From assembly GCA_028877215.1 (NCBI GenBank), contig JAPPFJ010000035.1, positions 124,001 to 188,000 on the forward strand: a stretch of 64,000 nt of DNA, in the 5' to 3' direction. Each line of letters starts with the position of its first letter. Position 1 is the first letter of the stretch. The translations under genes and the position numbers were made by a program. This DNA is from Gemmatimonadota bacterium. GTDB taxonomy: Bacteria > Latescibacterota > UBA2968 > GCA-2709665. Positions 1-9,442 of this stretch are shown piece by piece. The notes beneath the pieces are model-generated. The model did no database searches. It was given only the letters and a program-made list of their open reading frames with translations, and was not told the DNA's origin.

Positions 1-138
1 GGAGACCTGGGGACGGGGTACATCACCATGGAAACTTCCTTTGACGAGGGGGGATACGAGCCGACAGACGCCTTTGTGTCCGGTAAGTCTGAGAAAATCG
101 TATGCGCCGCCATCGACAGGGTCCTGCAAGCGGGATGA
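1..138 (+). CDS. C-terminal end of an upstream protein (ceramidase-like, tentative)
   Basis: The first frame is open from base 1 to TGA at 136-138 and encodes the last 45 residues of a gene that begins outside the window. The stretch GGYEPTDAFVSG followed by a closing amphipathic helix resembles the end of neutral/alkaline non-lysosomal ceramidase-type proteins, where a GYxxT...GGYE segment is usual. With only the tail visible this is a weak family call. It runs in the same direction as the XRE gene that follows 40 bases later. Confidence 0.45.
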   Translation, partial: GDLGTGYITMETSFDEGGYEPTDAFVSGKSEKIVCAAIDRVLQAG

Positions 139-178
139 AACGCGACCACGTTCAACGCGCATCTTGAAAGCCGGAGAC

Positions 179-556
179 ATGGATATACAGAATGGACAGG
201 CGGAAGATTCCGCGACCATCGACAGAGCCTGGACGGACGACGCCGCGGGCGAGACGGTTCCCGGCGAAGTTGTACGGGGTATACTGGAAGGTGGATCGCC
301 CTTGCGCGTGTGGCGCAAATACCGCGGGTTGACGCTGGCCTCGCTGGCCGGGTCGGTCGGCGTTTCAAGGGGGTATCTGTCACAGATCGAGAACGGGCAC
401 AAGTCCGGTACGCTCGACCTTTTTCGCAGACTCTCAGGCGCGCTTGACGTGTCGATGGACCAGTTGGTCGAACCGGTGTCGGACGCGGTCACAGATCGGA
501 ATGGGTCCGACGCGACACGCTCTTCTACTGTCACTTCACCGACAGAAGGACAATGA
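179..556 (+). CDS. XRE-family helix-turn-helix regulator
   Basis: A 125-residue DNA-binding protein. A Cro/C1-type helix-turn-helix occupies roughly residues 43-98: the helix around WRKYRGLTLASLA, the recognition segment VSRGYLSQIENG and the closing MDQLV. The frame is open upstream to base 41, but that stretch overlaps the preceding gene in another frame and reads as arginine/proline-rich noise, so the ATG at 179 is preferred; a GGAGA lies just upstream, closer than ideal. No toxin partner is visible, so it is called a general transcriptional regulator rather than an antitoxin. Its target is unknown; the membrane protein gene downstream is the obvious neighbour. Confidence 0.8.
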   Translation: MDIQNGQAEDSATIDRAWTDDAAGETVPGEVVRGILEGGSPLRVWRKYRGLTLASLAGSVGVSRGYLSQIENGHKSGTLDLFRRLSGALDVSMDQLVEPVSDAVTDRNGSDATRSSTVTSPTEGQ

Positions 557-643
557 TGCCGGCAGACAGGAATGTCTGCCCCACCTTCAATCCGGCTTCC
601 TCAACGGGACAGTATTGTCCACTGCAACGAGACAGGAGCAGCG

Positions 644-1117
644 GTGTTGCGGCGAATCATCCATGGAGCGTTTGTGTTCGTGATGGCGTTTCTCCTGATG
701 GGCCCGTTTTCGCACGCCATGGTGGGAGAGTCGGGCTGGCTCCACGCGATGGCATTGGGTCTCGGATGGGGGATGGCGCTGGGGTTGATCGTGGGCATGG
801 GCAGCGACGTCAGCACGGGTATTGGCATGGTACTGGGCCTCGGCGCCGGGGCCGGAGTCTACTGGGGCCCGTTCGACGGGGTAATAATCGGGTTTGTCGC
901 CGCCATCCCGGCTGCCATGGGCGTGGGCCTGGTGTCGGTGCTGCTGGACTGGAGTCTCGGAGCCGGGCTATTCTGGGGGCTGGCGCTCGGCATCAGCGCC
1001 GTATTGCTCGTATTGCTGGAGGGCGGATGGGTGGTTTTTGCCGCAGCCGCCGCGGGATGTATAACGGGCCTTTGCGCAAGGGTTCTGCTGAGGCTGTGGT
1101 CGACCCGGCCCGCGTAA
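644..1117 (+). CDS. glycine-rich polytopic membrane protein, unknown function
   Basis: A 157-residue integral membrane protein with about five or six hydrophobic spans, several rich in glycine (for example GLGWGMALGLIVGMG and GLGAGAGVYWG). The ATG at 572 would give a longer product, but a GTG at 644 has an AGGAG five bases upstream and opens directly into MLRRIIHG and the first hydrophobic helix, so it is preferred. I recognise no family. It follows the XRE gene closely on the same strand and could be regulated by it; that is inference. Confidence 0.6.
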   Translation: MLRRIIHGAFVFVMAFLLMGPFSHAMVGESGWLHAMALGLGWGMALGLIVGMGSDVSTGIGMVLGLGAGAGVYWGPFDGVIIGFVAAIPAAMGVGLVSVLLDWSLGAGLFWGLALGISAVLLVLLEGGWVVFAAAAAGCITGLCARVLLRLWSTRPA

Positions 1118-1263
1118 AAGAAGAATATTCTCAGGTATTATCGGGCCCGCAATCCACGTTGAGGAAATATCGCCGTGCGCGCATGCGTTCTTTATCGCCG
1201 GCAATCGGTCAGTCGCCCCCATATCGGGAAACCGGAACCACATGAACCTGTCAGGAGGACAGG

Positions 1264-3948
1264 ATGCGACCGCTGATCGTTTTGTTCACCCACTTCTTCA
1301 TCGTCTCCATATTGGCCGTAACTGTGCAGGCGGAAGAAGCCAAACCCGATACCTCGGCGGCGGACACCGCGAAGGTCAAGGCTAAAGAGGCCAAAGAGGA
1401 CACGTCCGCCAAGAAAGACAAGAAGAAGAAAAAGAAGACCTTCGAGGAAGTCACGGAGGACTTTGAGGTCGTCCCGGGCCTTTTTACGTTTTACCGGAAA
1501 GACGACGAAGCCAAAGTCTACATGGAAATCAGGCCCAGGCAGTTCGACAGGCTATTTCTTTGCGCCGTCACCCGCGAGGCGGCCGACGGTTATTTTTTCG
1601 ACGCCACGGCCCTGATTCCCAGCTTTATGAACTACGGGTTTCCCTTCGTTCTCAAACGCGTCGGAAAGAACGTGCAGTTCCTGCATAAGAACGTCTACTT
1701 CCGGGCGGATGAAAACGCCCCGATCGCCGGCGCGTTGGAGCGCAGCGTCACCAATTCCATCCTCAGCGTCGCGAAAATCGTGGACAGCAAGCCTCACCCC
1801 GAAAGGAAAAGCATCCTCGTGGATGCAAACGGCTTCTTCCTGCAGGACCTGGCAATGGTGGCGGCCGCGTTCAGAGACCGCAAGGTGAAGTACCGCTTTG
1901 ACAGCAAGAACAGCTACTTCGGAAAGGTGAAGTCCTTCCCGCTGAATACCGAGATCGAAGTCGTCCTGCACTTTAATACGTCCAACCCCGAATTCCAGGC
2001 GTACACCTTCCCCGACCCCCGCAGCTTTCAGCACGTCTATCACTTCAGCCTTTCGACCCTGCCCCGGACGAGCTATCGACCCCGGCTGGGGGACGACCGG
2101 GTGGGACACTTCCTTACCATGTACCAAGACTACAGCACGGTACAGAAAGAGACGCCCTACATACGTTACGTGGAACGGTGGCACCTGGAGAAGGAGAATC
2201 CCCGGGCAAGGCTCTCGAAACCCAAAGAGCCAATCGTCTTCTGGCTGGAGAAGACGGTACCCGTAAAGTACAGGAAGGCCCTCCGGAAGGGCTTGCTGAT
2301 GTGGAATGAAGCCTTCGAGCGCATCGGCTTCAAGGACGCGATCGTCGTAAAGCAGCAACCGGACGACGCGGATTGGGATGCCGCCGACGCGAGCTACAAC
2401 ATGGTTCGCTGGTTTGTGAATCCACGAAGGGTATACGCCCAGGGGCCTTCACGCGCCAATCCGCTAACCGGCGAGCTGTTCCACGCGAGCATTCGTTTCA
2501 GCGCCGATTTTCCGCGGTCGCTGTTCCGGGAATACGAGGAATTCGCGGGTCCCTTGTCCGAAGCCGGCCGCCCGTTTCCGGAGCAGGAGCGGGCGAGGGA
2601 CTATTCGCGGGGCTTCTGCGACTACGCGGAGGGTGCTGCCCACCAGGCCGCTTTTACCGGAAATCTGCTGGCTGCGCGGGGACAAATCGACCCGGCCGGC
2701 GAGGGCGGCCAGAAATTCATCAACGACTATCTGACCATGATCGCCGCGCACGAAATGGGGCACACCCTGGGACTGCGCCACAACTTCCGCGCCAGCACTC
2801 TGCATCCCACCCATCGCCTCCAGGACAAGGAGGCGGTCAAGGACGTGTCGAGTTCGGTAATGGATTACCTGCCTGCAAATGTCGCGCCCGAGGGAGAAGC
2901 GCAGGGCCATTACTTTCCCACCACACTGGGCCCCTACGACCTGTGGGCGATCGAGTACGCGTACAAGACCATTGACGCCGACAGCCCGGAGGGGGAACGG
3001 GAGGAACTGGACAAGATCGCCGAAAAGGTCGCCGACCCCAGGGTCGCCTACGGTACGGATGAAGACGCCTTTGGCCCGCCCCGCGGCATCGATCCCTCCG
3101 TCAACCAATGGGACCTGGGCGCCGATCCGCTGGCCTACCACCGGAATCGCATTGGCCTTGCAAAAGAGCTCTGGCGCAAGATGGAGGGCGAGTTCGAGGT
3201 TCCGGGCAGGCGCTACCAGAAGCTGCGGAGGGTGTTCGGTCAGGGACTCACGGAATACTTTCTTGCGGCGCGCAACGTAACGAAATACATCGGCGGCATC
3301 CATCACCGGCGCGACCACGTGGGCGACCCCGGAAACCGGCTTCCGTTCGAACCGGTCAAGCCAGCCAGGCAACGGGAGGCGTTCGGATTCCTCAAGACGC
3401 ACGTATTCGGGCCGGATGCCTTTGACTTTCCCCCCGGACTGATGCGTAAACTCGCCCCCGAACGCCTCTGGGGCTTCACCGGCGCGGTCTGGCGCATGCA
3501 GCGGCTTGACTATCCGATCCACAGCCGGATACTGAGCATCCAACGCGGTCCCCTCAGCGCGCTGTTTCATCCTCTGTTGCTAGGCCGGCTGCAGGACATG
3601 GAACTCTGGGCGGACGAAGACACATTCGACATGCCGGAACTCTTCGACGGCCTGCGGGAAGCCATCTGGACGGAGCTGGAAACCCCTGTCAACATCAACA
3701 GCTTCCGGAGAAACCTTCAGCGCCTGCACCTGGACCACGTCGTGGCCCTGGTCGTGAAGCCGGCCCGCGACGCCCCGGCCGACGCCACCTCACTGGCCCG
3801 CGCCGATTTGGCGACCCTGGCAACCGCCATCCGGAACGCCCTTGCCGCCACGGGCCTGGACCGCCAGACCCGCGCCCACCTGGAGGAGAGCGTCACCCGC
3901 ATCGATGCCGCACTCAAGGCGGGCGTGCAACGTCACATGGGCGGATAG
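1264..3948 (+). CDS. secreted zinc-dependent metalloprotease (DUF5117/DUF4953 type)
   Basis: An 894-residue exported protease. Residues 1-23 are a signal peptide ending VQA-EE, followed by a low-complexity Lys/Glu/Ala stretch to about residue 60. The catalytic motif HEMGHTLGLRHN begins at His496, a metzincin-like HExxHxxGxxH zinc site. The N-terminal half, with its FRPYxRF-like and YxxRxxLxK segments, fits the DUF5117 region and the rest the DUF4953 region usual in this family of large periplasmic or outer-membrane proteases. AGGAGGA lies just before the ATG. It stands alone between the membrane protein and the catabolic operon 60 bases downstream. Its substrate cannot be read from sequence. 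Confidence 0.88.
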   Translation: MRPLIVLFTHFFIVSILAVTVQAEEAKPDTSAADTAKVKAKEAKEDTSAKKDKKKKKKTFEEVTEDFEVVPGLFTFYRKDDEAKVYMEIRPRQFDRLFLCAVTREAADGYFFDATALIPSFMNYGFPFVLKRVGKNVQFLHKNVYFRADENAPIAGALERSVTNSILSVAKIVDSKPHPERKSILVDANGFFLQDLAMVAAAFRDRKVKYRFDSKNSYFGKVKSFPLNTEIEVVLHFNTSNPEFQAYTFPDPRSFQHVYHFSLSTLPRTSYRPRLGDDRVGHFLTMYQDYSTVQKETPYIRYVERWHLEKENPRARLSKPKEPIVFWLEKTVPVKYRKALRKGLLMWNEAFERIGFKDAIVVKQQPDDADWDAADASYNMVRWFVNPRRVYAQGPSRANPLTGELFHASIRFSADFPRSLFREYEEFAGPLSEAGRPFPEQERARDYSRGFCDYAEGAAHQAAFTGNLLAARGQIDPAGEGGQKFINDYLTMIAAHEMGHTLGLRHNFRASTLHPTHRLQDKEAVKDVSSSVMDYLPANVAPEGEAQGHYFPTTLGPYDLWAIEYAYKTIDADSPEGEREELDKIAEKVADPRVAYGTDEDAFGPPRGIDPSVNQWDLGADPLAYHRNRIGLAKELWRKMEGEFEVPGRRYQKLRRVFGQGLTEYFLAARNVTKYIGGIHHRRDHVGDPGNRLPFEPVKPARQREAFGFLKTHVFGPDAFDFPPGLMRKLAPERLWGFTGAVWRMQRLDYPIHSRILSIQRGPLSALFHPLLLGRLQDMELWADEDTFDMPELFDGLREAIWTELETPVNINSFRRNLQRLHLDHVVALVVKPARDAPADATSLARADLATLATAIRNALAATGLDRQTRAHLEESVTRIDAALKAGVQRHMGG

Positions 3949-4007
3949 GAGTCCATACGACAGCAATGGCACGACGACTTTAGCGCGCGCCGATCAACGG
4001 AGCGATT

Positions 4008-5360
4008 ATGCCCGGACCTTCTGACATCCGCATCCGCAACGTCGAACTCGACTTCGAGGCATACCCCTACCGCACCCCGCTCAAGTTCGGCGGTGTGGTC
4101 ACGACGCACTGCAAACTGATGAACGTAACCGTCGACGTCGAAAACGGCGCCGGCGGGCGGGCATCCGGGTTCGGCTCCATGCCCCTCGGGAATGCCTGGT
4201 CCTTTCCCTCCCGGACCGTCGGCTTCGATGAGTCCATGCAGGCGATGGTCAGTCTCGGCGAACGCATGGTCGCCTGCACCCACACCTACCGGGACCGTGG
4301 GCATCCGATCGACATCATGGCCGAACTGGAATCCCGGTTTCTCGATCTCGCCGGGGAAACCGGCGCGGAAATGAACCTGGCGGAACCCATACCGAAACTC
4401 TGTACACTGGTCACTGCAAGTCCGATCGACGCCGCGCTGCACGATGCCTACGGCAAGGTCAACCGGATCAACGCGTACGACGGCCTCTCCGCGGAATGGA
4501 TGAACCACGATCTCGCCAGATATCTGAACGATGATTTCATAGGCGAACACCTGGACCGTTACACCCTGCGCGAACCCAAACCCCGGATGCCGCTCTACCA
4601 TCTGGTTGGCGCCCTCGATCCACTCTCAGACGCGGACATCGATCAACGGCTCGACGACGACCTGCCCGAAACGCTGCCGGAGTGGATCCGCGCTGACGGC
4701 CTGACCCACCTCAAAGTCAAACTCAACGGCGATGACCTGGCATGGGACGTTGACCGCGTATGCGGCATTCACGCCGTCACTGCTCAGACACAGGCCGAAC
4801 GGGGCGTTTCGGACTGGGCCTATTCGCTCGACTTCAACGAACAATGCCGCGACGTGGGCTACCTGCTGGACTTTCTCGCGCAGATCCGGGAAAAAAGCGG
4901 CGGCGCCTTCGAACGCGTGGCCTATATCGAACAGCCTACGGCCCGCAACCTGCGTGCGAACCCGGAGAACAGGATGCACGAAGCCGCGGGAATCCGGCCC
5001 GTGGTGATCGACGAGTCCCTGGAGGACTTCGAGAGCCTGCTGCTCGCCCGTGATCTGGGCTATTCCGGCGTCGCGCTCAAGACCTGCAAGGGTCAGTCAC
5101 AGGCCCTGCTCATGGGCGCCGCGGCTGAGAAATACGGCATGTTCCTCTGCGTGCAGGACCTCACCTGCCCGGGGGCCTCGTTTCTGCACTCCGCCGGCCT
5201 GGCCGCGCGGGTGCCCGCGGTGACGGCCATCGAGGGCAACGCACGGCAATACTGCCCGGGCGCCAACGGCGACTGGGCGGACCGCTATCCCTCGGTCTTC
5301 AATATAACCGACGGCACGGTGGATACATCCGGCCTGACGGGAATCGGGCTCGGACATTGA
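4008..5360 (+). CDS. enolase-superfamily enzyme (mandelate racemase/muconate lactonizing type), copy 1
   Basis: A 450-residue enzyme of the enolase superfamily, whose members abstract a proton alpha to a carboxylate on an acid sugar, dipeptide or aromatic acid. Visible active-site elements: the KxK pair K236/K238 at the end of strand 2, metal ligands D275 (SLDFNE), E308 (IEQP) and D335 (VIDES), and Lys358 (ALKTC). The chain is longer than the usual 360-400 residues. It is the first gene of a five-gene run with a dehydrogenase, a second enolase-superfamily protein, Ggt and a PhyH dioxygenase, which suggests carboxylic or sugar-acid catabolism. The reaction itself (racemase, dehydratase or cycloisomerase) cannot be assigned. 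Confidence 0.85.
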   Translation: MPGPSDIRIRNVELDFEAYPYRTPLKFGGVVTTHCKLMNVTVDVENGAGGRASGFGSMPLGNAWSFPSRTVGFDESMQAMVSLGERMVACTHTYRDRGHPIDIMAELESRFLDLAGETGAEMNLAEPIPKLCTLVTASPIDAALHDAYGKVNRINAYDGLSAEWMNHDLARYLNDDFIGEHLDRYTLREPKPRMPLYHLVGALDPLSDADIDQRLDDDLPETLPEWIRADGLTHLKVKLNGDDLAWDVDRVCGIHAVTAQTQAERGVSDWAYSLDFNEQCRDVGYLLDFLAQIREKSGGAFERVAYIEQPTARNLRANPENRMHEAAGIRPVVIDESLEDFESLLLARDLGYSGVALKTCKGQSQALLMGAAAEKYGMFLCVQDLTCPGASFLHSAGLAARVPAVTAIEGNARQYCPGANGDWADRYPSVFNITDGTVDTSGLTGIGLGH

Positions 5361-5400
5361 CACGCGCATTGCGCGGCCATCCTTCGCGAAGGATCGTATC

Positions 5401-6411
5401 ATGAAGGCCAGAGAGCTTGTATTTACGGAAAGAATGAAGGTCGAAACCGTCGACGTCGAAATCCGGGACACGCCTGGAGCCGGCGAGGTCCTTGTCGAAA
5501 ACCAATACGGCCTGATCAGCCCCGGCACCGAACTGGCGATGTTTACGCAGACACACGTGGGTTTTACGCGGGAGGACTTCGGCTATGCCAGTTTTCCTTT
5601 CCACCCCGGTTACGCATCGGTGGGCCGTGTACTCCTCACGGGGCGGGACGTAGATGCGGTGCGCGAAGGCGATCTGGTTTACGTGAGAGGGAAGCACGCC
5701 TCGCATGCCCTCGTGCCCGCCGGCCGGTCTCTGTTGAGACTGCCTGAAGATATGTCGCTTCAACACGCGCCGTTTGCGGTTATCGCAAGGATCGCGCTCA
5801 CCGCGGTCCGCCTTTCAAACGTCCGGCTCGGCCACACCGTCGCCGTTTTCGGTCAGGGCCTGGTCGGCAATCTCGCCGCGCAGCTGATGATTCTCTCAGG
5901 CGCCCGCCTGGTCATCGGCATAGACGCGGTTCCGGAGCGGCTCGCCATTTCGAGAACCTGTGGCATCCACGCCTGCGTCAATCCGGAAGCGGAGGACCTG
6001 GCGGACCGCGTCAACGCCATCACGAACGGAGAGGGCTGTCAGATCGTCGTCGAGGCAACGGGCAACCCGGAGGCGGCCCCGCCGGCGATCAGAACCGCGT
6101 CACAGATGGGACAGGTTGTCCTTCTGGGCAGCCCGCGCGGCAGCGCCGAGATCGACCTGTATTTCGACCTTCACCGCACAGGCGTGTCCGTTATTGGCGC
6201 GCACGGTTCCAGGCAGCCCGACGCGTCGCAATTCGGAGATCCGGACCCCGACGAACTCATGCTGGACTATATCGCCCGCGAACGCCTGAAAGTCGCCCCC
6301 CTGCTTACCCACGTCCTGCCAGCCTCGCAGGCCGACGCGGCATACCGCGGACTCCTCAATGAAAAAGGCGCCTTCCTCGGCGTCCTCCTTGACCTTACCC
6401 GCTGGGAGTAG
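5401..6411 (+). CDS. medium-chain dehydrogenase/reductase, zinc-type alcohol dehydrogenase
   Basis: A 336-residue MDR-family NAD(P)-dependent dehydrogenase. The N-terminal GroES-like domain carries SPGTELAMF and the typical HPGYASVGRV; the Rossmann domain has GQGLVGNLAAQL around residue 154 and the EATGNPEA segment. The set of cysteines that hold the structural zinc in horse-liver-type ADH is absent, as in the sorbitol/threonine-dehydrogenase-like branch that uses SPGTE in the substrate pocket. It lies 40 bases after the first enolase-superfamily gene and 7 bases before the ATG of the second, so it probably oxidises an alcohol made or used by those enzymes. Confidence 0.85.
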   Translation: MKARELVFTERMKVETVDVEIRDTPGAGEVLVENQYGLISPGTELAMFTQTHVGFTREDFGYASFPFHPGYASVGRVLLTGRDVDAVREGDLVYVRGKHASHALVPAGRSLLRLPEDMSLQHAPFAVIARIALTAVRLSNVRLGHTVAVFGQGLVGNLAAQLMILSGARLVIGIDAVPERLAISRTCGIHACVNPEAEDLADRVNAITNGEGCQIVVEATGNPEAAPPAIRTASQMGQVVLLGSPRGSAEIDLYFDLHRTGVSVIGAHGSRQPDASQFGDPDPDELMLDYIARERLKVAPLLTHVLPASQADAAYRGLLNEKGAFLGVLLDLTRWE

Positions 6412-6418
6412 CGCGCGC

Positions 6419-7702
6419 ATGCGAATCGTCCGCGCCGATCTGGAAATGCAGCGTCAACCCTTCGCGAGGCCGTTCGCGTTCAAGGGCGCCGCCTTCCACG
6501 AAAAGTGGAATCTGATCGTGCGCCTGACAGACGAAGACGGTACCGAAGCTGTGGGCGTGGGCGGCACCGCCGTACTCTGGTCCGATCCCGACGTGTTTTC
6601 AAACCAGACCGAAGTCGGCGGCAATTTGCTCATGGCCGCGCTCCTGGAATTCGCGCTTCAGCAGGCGGTGGACCGGGAGTTCCCGGACCCGCCCGCGATG
6701 TTGACGGAACTCCTGCCGCACGTGCACGATTACGGCAGGACCGTCACCCGGAACCGCGGTCTGCGACTCACGTTTTCTCTGATCGCCCTGGTCGCCCTGG
6801 ACAACGCCGCGTGGATGCTTCATGCGAAGCGTAACGGGATCGCCACGTTCGACAACCTCATTCCCGTTGCGTACCGACCCTTTCTTGCGGACCGCCAGTC
6901 CCATCTCGGCCTTGCCCCTGCCGCAGGCTATGGGATGCCCGTCGATGAACTTCGGGCCATCTTGGACACGGGTGTCTACATCCTGAAGATCAAGATCGGC
7001 CAACCCGGCGCCGAAGCTGACATGGTCCGGAAGGACATCGAGTGGCTGGACCACATCCATCGTGTTGGCTCGCAATACAGTACGCCGATGACGGATTCGG
7101 GAAAAATCCTCTACTATCTGGACGCGAACGCACGTTACGCAAAAAAAGAAACCATGGCTCGCCTGCTGGACCACGCGCTCAAGACCGGAATACACGAACA
7201 CATCGTCCTCATCGAAGAGCCCTTTCGGAATCCCGATGAATTCGACGTGGGCGACCTGCCGGCCAGGTTTGCGGCAGACGAGAGCGTACAGACGGTGGAG
7301 GAGGTGGGCACACGGACAAGCCAGGGGTATGGGGCCGTCGCCATCAAGCCCGCCGGCAAGACCCTTTCGCTCGCCTTCCGGATGGTGCGCGCCGCGGCGG
7401 AAGCCGGTGTACCGTGTTTCGTGGCTGACAACGGGTGCATTCCCCTCCTGGTGGAGTGGAACAAGAACGTCGCGGCCCGCCTGCCGGCATTCCCGGGTAT
7501 CCGCGGCGGACTGATCGAGTCCAACGGGCCGGAGAACTACGGAAATTGGGCCGACCTGATTGCCGCGTACCCCATCCCGGACGCGCCATGGCTCACGCCC
7601 GGATCGGGCGCATTTGTCCTGGACGACGACTACTACCGGGAAAGCGGCGGTATATTCCTCGATCCCGTACCCTACTCCGGGATGTTCCGTACCAAAACCT
7701 GA
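6419..7702 (+). CDS. enolase-superfamily enzyme (mandelate racemase/muconate lactonizing type), copy 2
   Basis: A 427-residue enolase-superfamily protein, only distantly similar to the copy at 4008. Active-site elements: the lysine pair K190/K192 (ILKIKIG), D235 (YLDANA), E266/E267 (LIEEPF), D287 (AADES) and K310 (AVAIKP). The frame extends upstream to 6359 inside the dehydrogenase gene, but MRIVRADLEMQ at 6419 is the natural N-terminus of the family (a short beta-strand start), leaving a 7-base gap after the dehydrogenase stop. Two paralogous enolase-superfamily members flanking one dehydrogenase suggest two successive steps or two stereoisomers of one substrate class. Confidence 0.85.
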   Translation: MRIVRADLEMQRQPFARPFAFKGAAFHEKWNLIVRLTDEDGTEAVGVGGTAVLWSDPDVFSNQTEVGGNLLMAALLEFALQQAVDREFPDPPAMLTELLPHVHDYGRTVTRNRGLRLTFSLIALVALDNAAWMLHAKRNGIATFDNLIPVAYRPFLADRQSHLGLAPAAGYGMPVDELRAILDTGVYILKIKIGQPGAEADMVRKDIEWLDHIHRVGSQYSTPMTDSGKILYYLDANARYAKKETMARLLDHALKTGIHEHIVLIEEPFRNPDEFDVGDLPARFAADESVQTVEEVGTRTSQGYGAVAIKPAGKTLSLAFRMVRAAAEAGVPCFVADNGCIPLLVEWNKNVAARLPAFPGIRGGLIESNGPENYGNWADLIAAYPIPDAPWLTPGSGAFVLDDDYYRESGGIFLDPVPYSGMFRTKT

Positions 7703-7776
7703 TTCGCGCTTCTTTCGTCCGATTCAACTGGCCGCTGAACCGGTCGGATATCAACCATCGACTTCCGGAGAACACA

Positions 7777-9414
7777 ATGCAATCTCCACATGCTATCGGC
7801 CACCACGCCTTTCGCCCATCCGTGATGGGAAGGAACGGGCTCGTCGCTTCCGGCCACCCCCTGGCATCCCAGGCCGGCATCGCCACGCTGATGGCAGGCG
7901 GAAACGCCATCGACGCCGCCGTTGCAACCGCCGCCGCGCTGGGCGTGGTCGAACCTGCCGCATCGGGGGCAGGCGGCGACGGCTTTCTGCTCATCTACCG
8001 GTCCGATACGGGCGCAGTCTCCGCCGTCAACGCCACCGGCGCCGCGCCGCGGGCGGCCACCCGGGAATTCTATCTGGAACGCGGCGGTATTCCCATGCGG
8101 GGTATTCTGAGTGTCTCCATCCCCGGTCTGGTGGACGGCTGGCTGATCGCCCACGAACGCCACGGCCTGCTCAGTCTCGAACGGGTCCTCGAACCCGCTG
8201 TCTCACTTTGCGAAGACGGGTTTCCCGTCAGCCACCAATTGTCCGGAAGCCTTTCCGGCTGGACCGAGAACTATGCCTCCGACCCGTTCACCCGCAACGT
8301 GTTTACAAATGACGGCCAGCCCCTCGGTCCCGGCGACGTCCTTCGTCAGAGCGACCTGGGCGCTACGCTGCGCCGGATCGCCGCGGAAGGCCGGTCGGCC
8401 CTGTACGAGGGCGACGTCGCGGAGGCCATCGTCGCATTCAGCCGTTCCAGAGACGGCCTGCTTACCATCAAAGACCTGGCGGATCACCACGCGCAATGGA
8501 CAGACCCGATTCACACCACCTACAAGGACCATACGGTGTACGAAACACCGCCTAACTCCAGCGGCCACATCCTTCTCCAGGAACTGAATATCGTCGAGCG
8601 CTTCGATCTGCAATCCCTTGGCTGCAATACGGCCGAGTGTATCCATCTGATGGTGGAGGCCAAGAAGCTCGCGTTCTCCGACAGAGAAGCCTTTGTTGCC
8701 GACCCGGACTGGCTGGACATCCCGCTCAGGGGCCTGCTTTCCAAATCGTACGCCGAACGGCAAGCGCGGCGAATCGACCTTCACCGCGCGGCAACCGACG
8801 TCCCTGCCGGGCTGCCCGGGTCCCACGAGGACACCACGTGCTTCTGCACGGCCGACCGGTGGGGAAACGCCGTCTGCGTGCTGCAGTCCATCCAGTCCGG
8901 GTTCGGCGCCGGCCTGATCGCCGGAAATACGGGTATCCTTCTCAACAACCGGATGACGTACTGGCACCTGGAAGAGGACCATCCCAACTGCCTCATGCCC
9001 GGGAAACGGGTACGCCATACCATGAACCCGGTCATCGTCACCCGGGACAACAAGGCCGTACTCGTCTGCGGCACCCCGGGCGCGGACACCCAGGTACAGA
9101 CCAATCTTCAGCTCATCACCCATATTCTGGATTTCGGCATGACCCCGCAGGAAGCCGTTGAGGCGCCGCGATGGCGCAGCCTGCAGAACCCGATGGAGTC
9201 CACCGTCCCGCATACCTGCGAAGACGTCCTTCAGCTCGAGGGAAGGTTTTCCGAAGACGTCCGTGAAGGCCTCGCCCGGCGCGGCCACGACCTCCGGATC
9301 CTGGGCGACTGGGGCGGTCCCGGCAGTGCGCAGGCGATCGCCATTCATCCGGAAACCAACACGCTCATCGGCGGGTCGGACCCGCGCCGGGACGGCTATG
9401 CCGCAGCCTGGTGA
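7777..9414 (+). CDS. ggt: gamma-glutamyltransferase family protein
   Basis: A 545-residue Ntn-hydrolase of the gamma-glutamyltransferase family, which cleaves gamma-glutamyl amides and autocatalytically splits into two subunits. The conserved NAIDAAVATAAALGVVEP block lies near residues 45-65. The nucleophile is in HEDTTCFC: the first Thr is residue 353 and would become the small-subunit N-terminus, followed by the usual DxxGNAV-like RWGNAV. The frame is open from 7435 but overlaps the preceding gene; the ATG at 7777 has CCGGAG 6 bases upstream. No clear signal peptide is seen, so it may be cytoplasmic, as in catabolic Ggt-like enzymes. Confidence 0.9.
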   Translation: MQSPHAIGHHAFRPSVMGRNGLVASGHPLASQAGIATLMAGGNAIDAAVATAAALGVVEPAASGAGGDGFLLIYRSDTGAVSAVNATGAAPRAATREFYLERGGIPMRGILSVSIPGLVDGWLIAHERHGLLSLERVLEPAVSLCEDGFPVSHQLSGSLSGWTENYASDPFTRNVFTNDGQPLGPGDVLRQSDLGATLRRIAAEGRSALYEGDVAEAIVAFSRSRDGLLTIKDLADHHAQWTDPIHTTYKDHTVYETPPNSSGHILLQELNIVERFDLQSLGCNTAECIHLMVEAKKLAFSDREAFVADPDWLDIPLRGLLSKSYAERQARRIDLHRAATDVPAGLPGSHEDTTCFCTADRWGNAVCVLQSIQSGFGAGLIAGNTGILLNNRMTYWHLEEDHPNCLMPGKRVRHTMNPVIVTRDNKAVLVCGTPGADTQVQTNLQLITHILDFGMTPQEAVEAPRWRSLQNPMESTVPHTCEDVLQLEGRFSEDVREGLARRGHDLRILGDWGGPGSAQAIAIHPETNTLIGGSDPRRDGYAAAW

Positions 9415-9442
9415 GATCCGGGAGGGACGAGAGGAACACGCC

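Noticed and set aside
2464..3570. Long open frames antisense to the metalloprotease and other genes
   Set aside because: They are mirror frames of strong coding sequence in GC-rich DNA; they lack start signals and known motifs.
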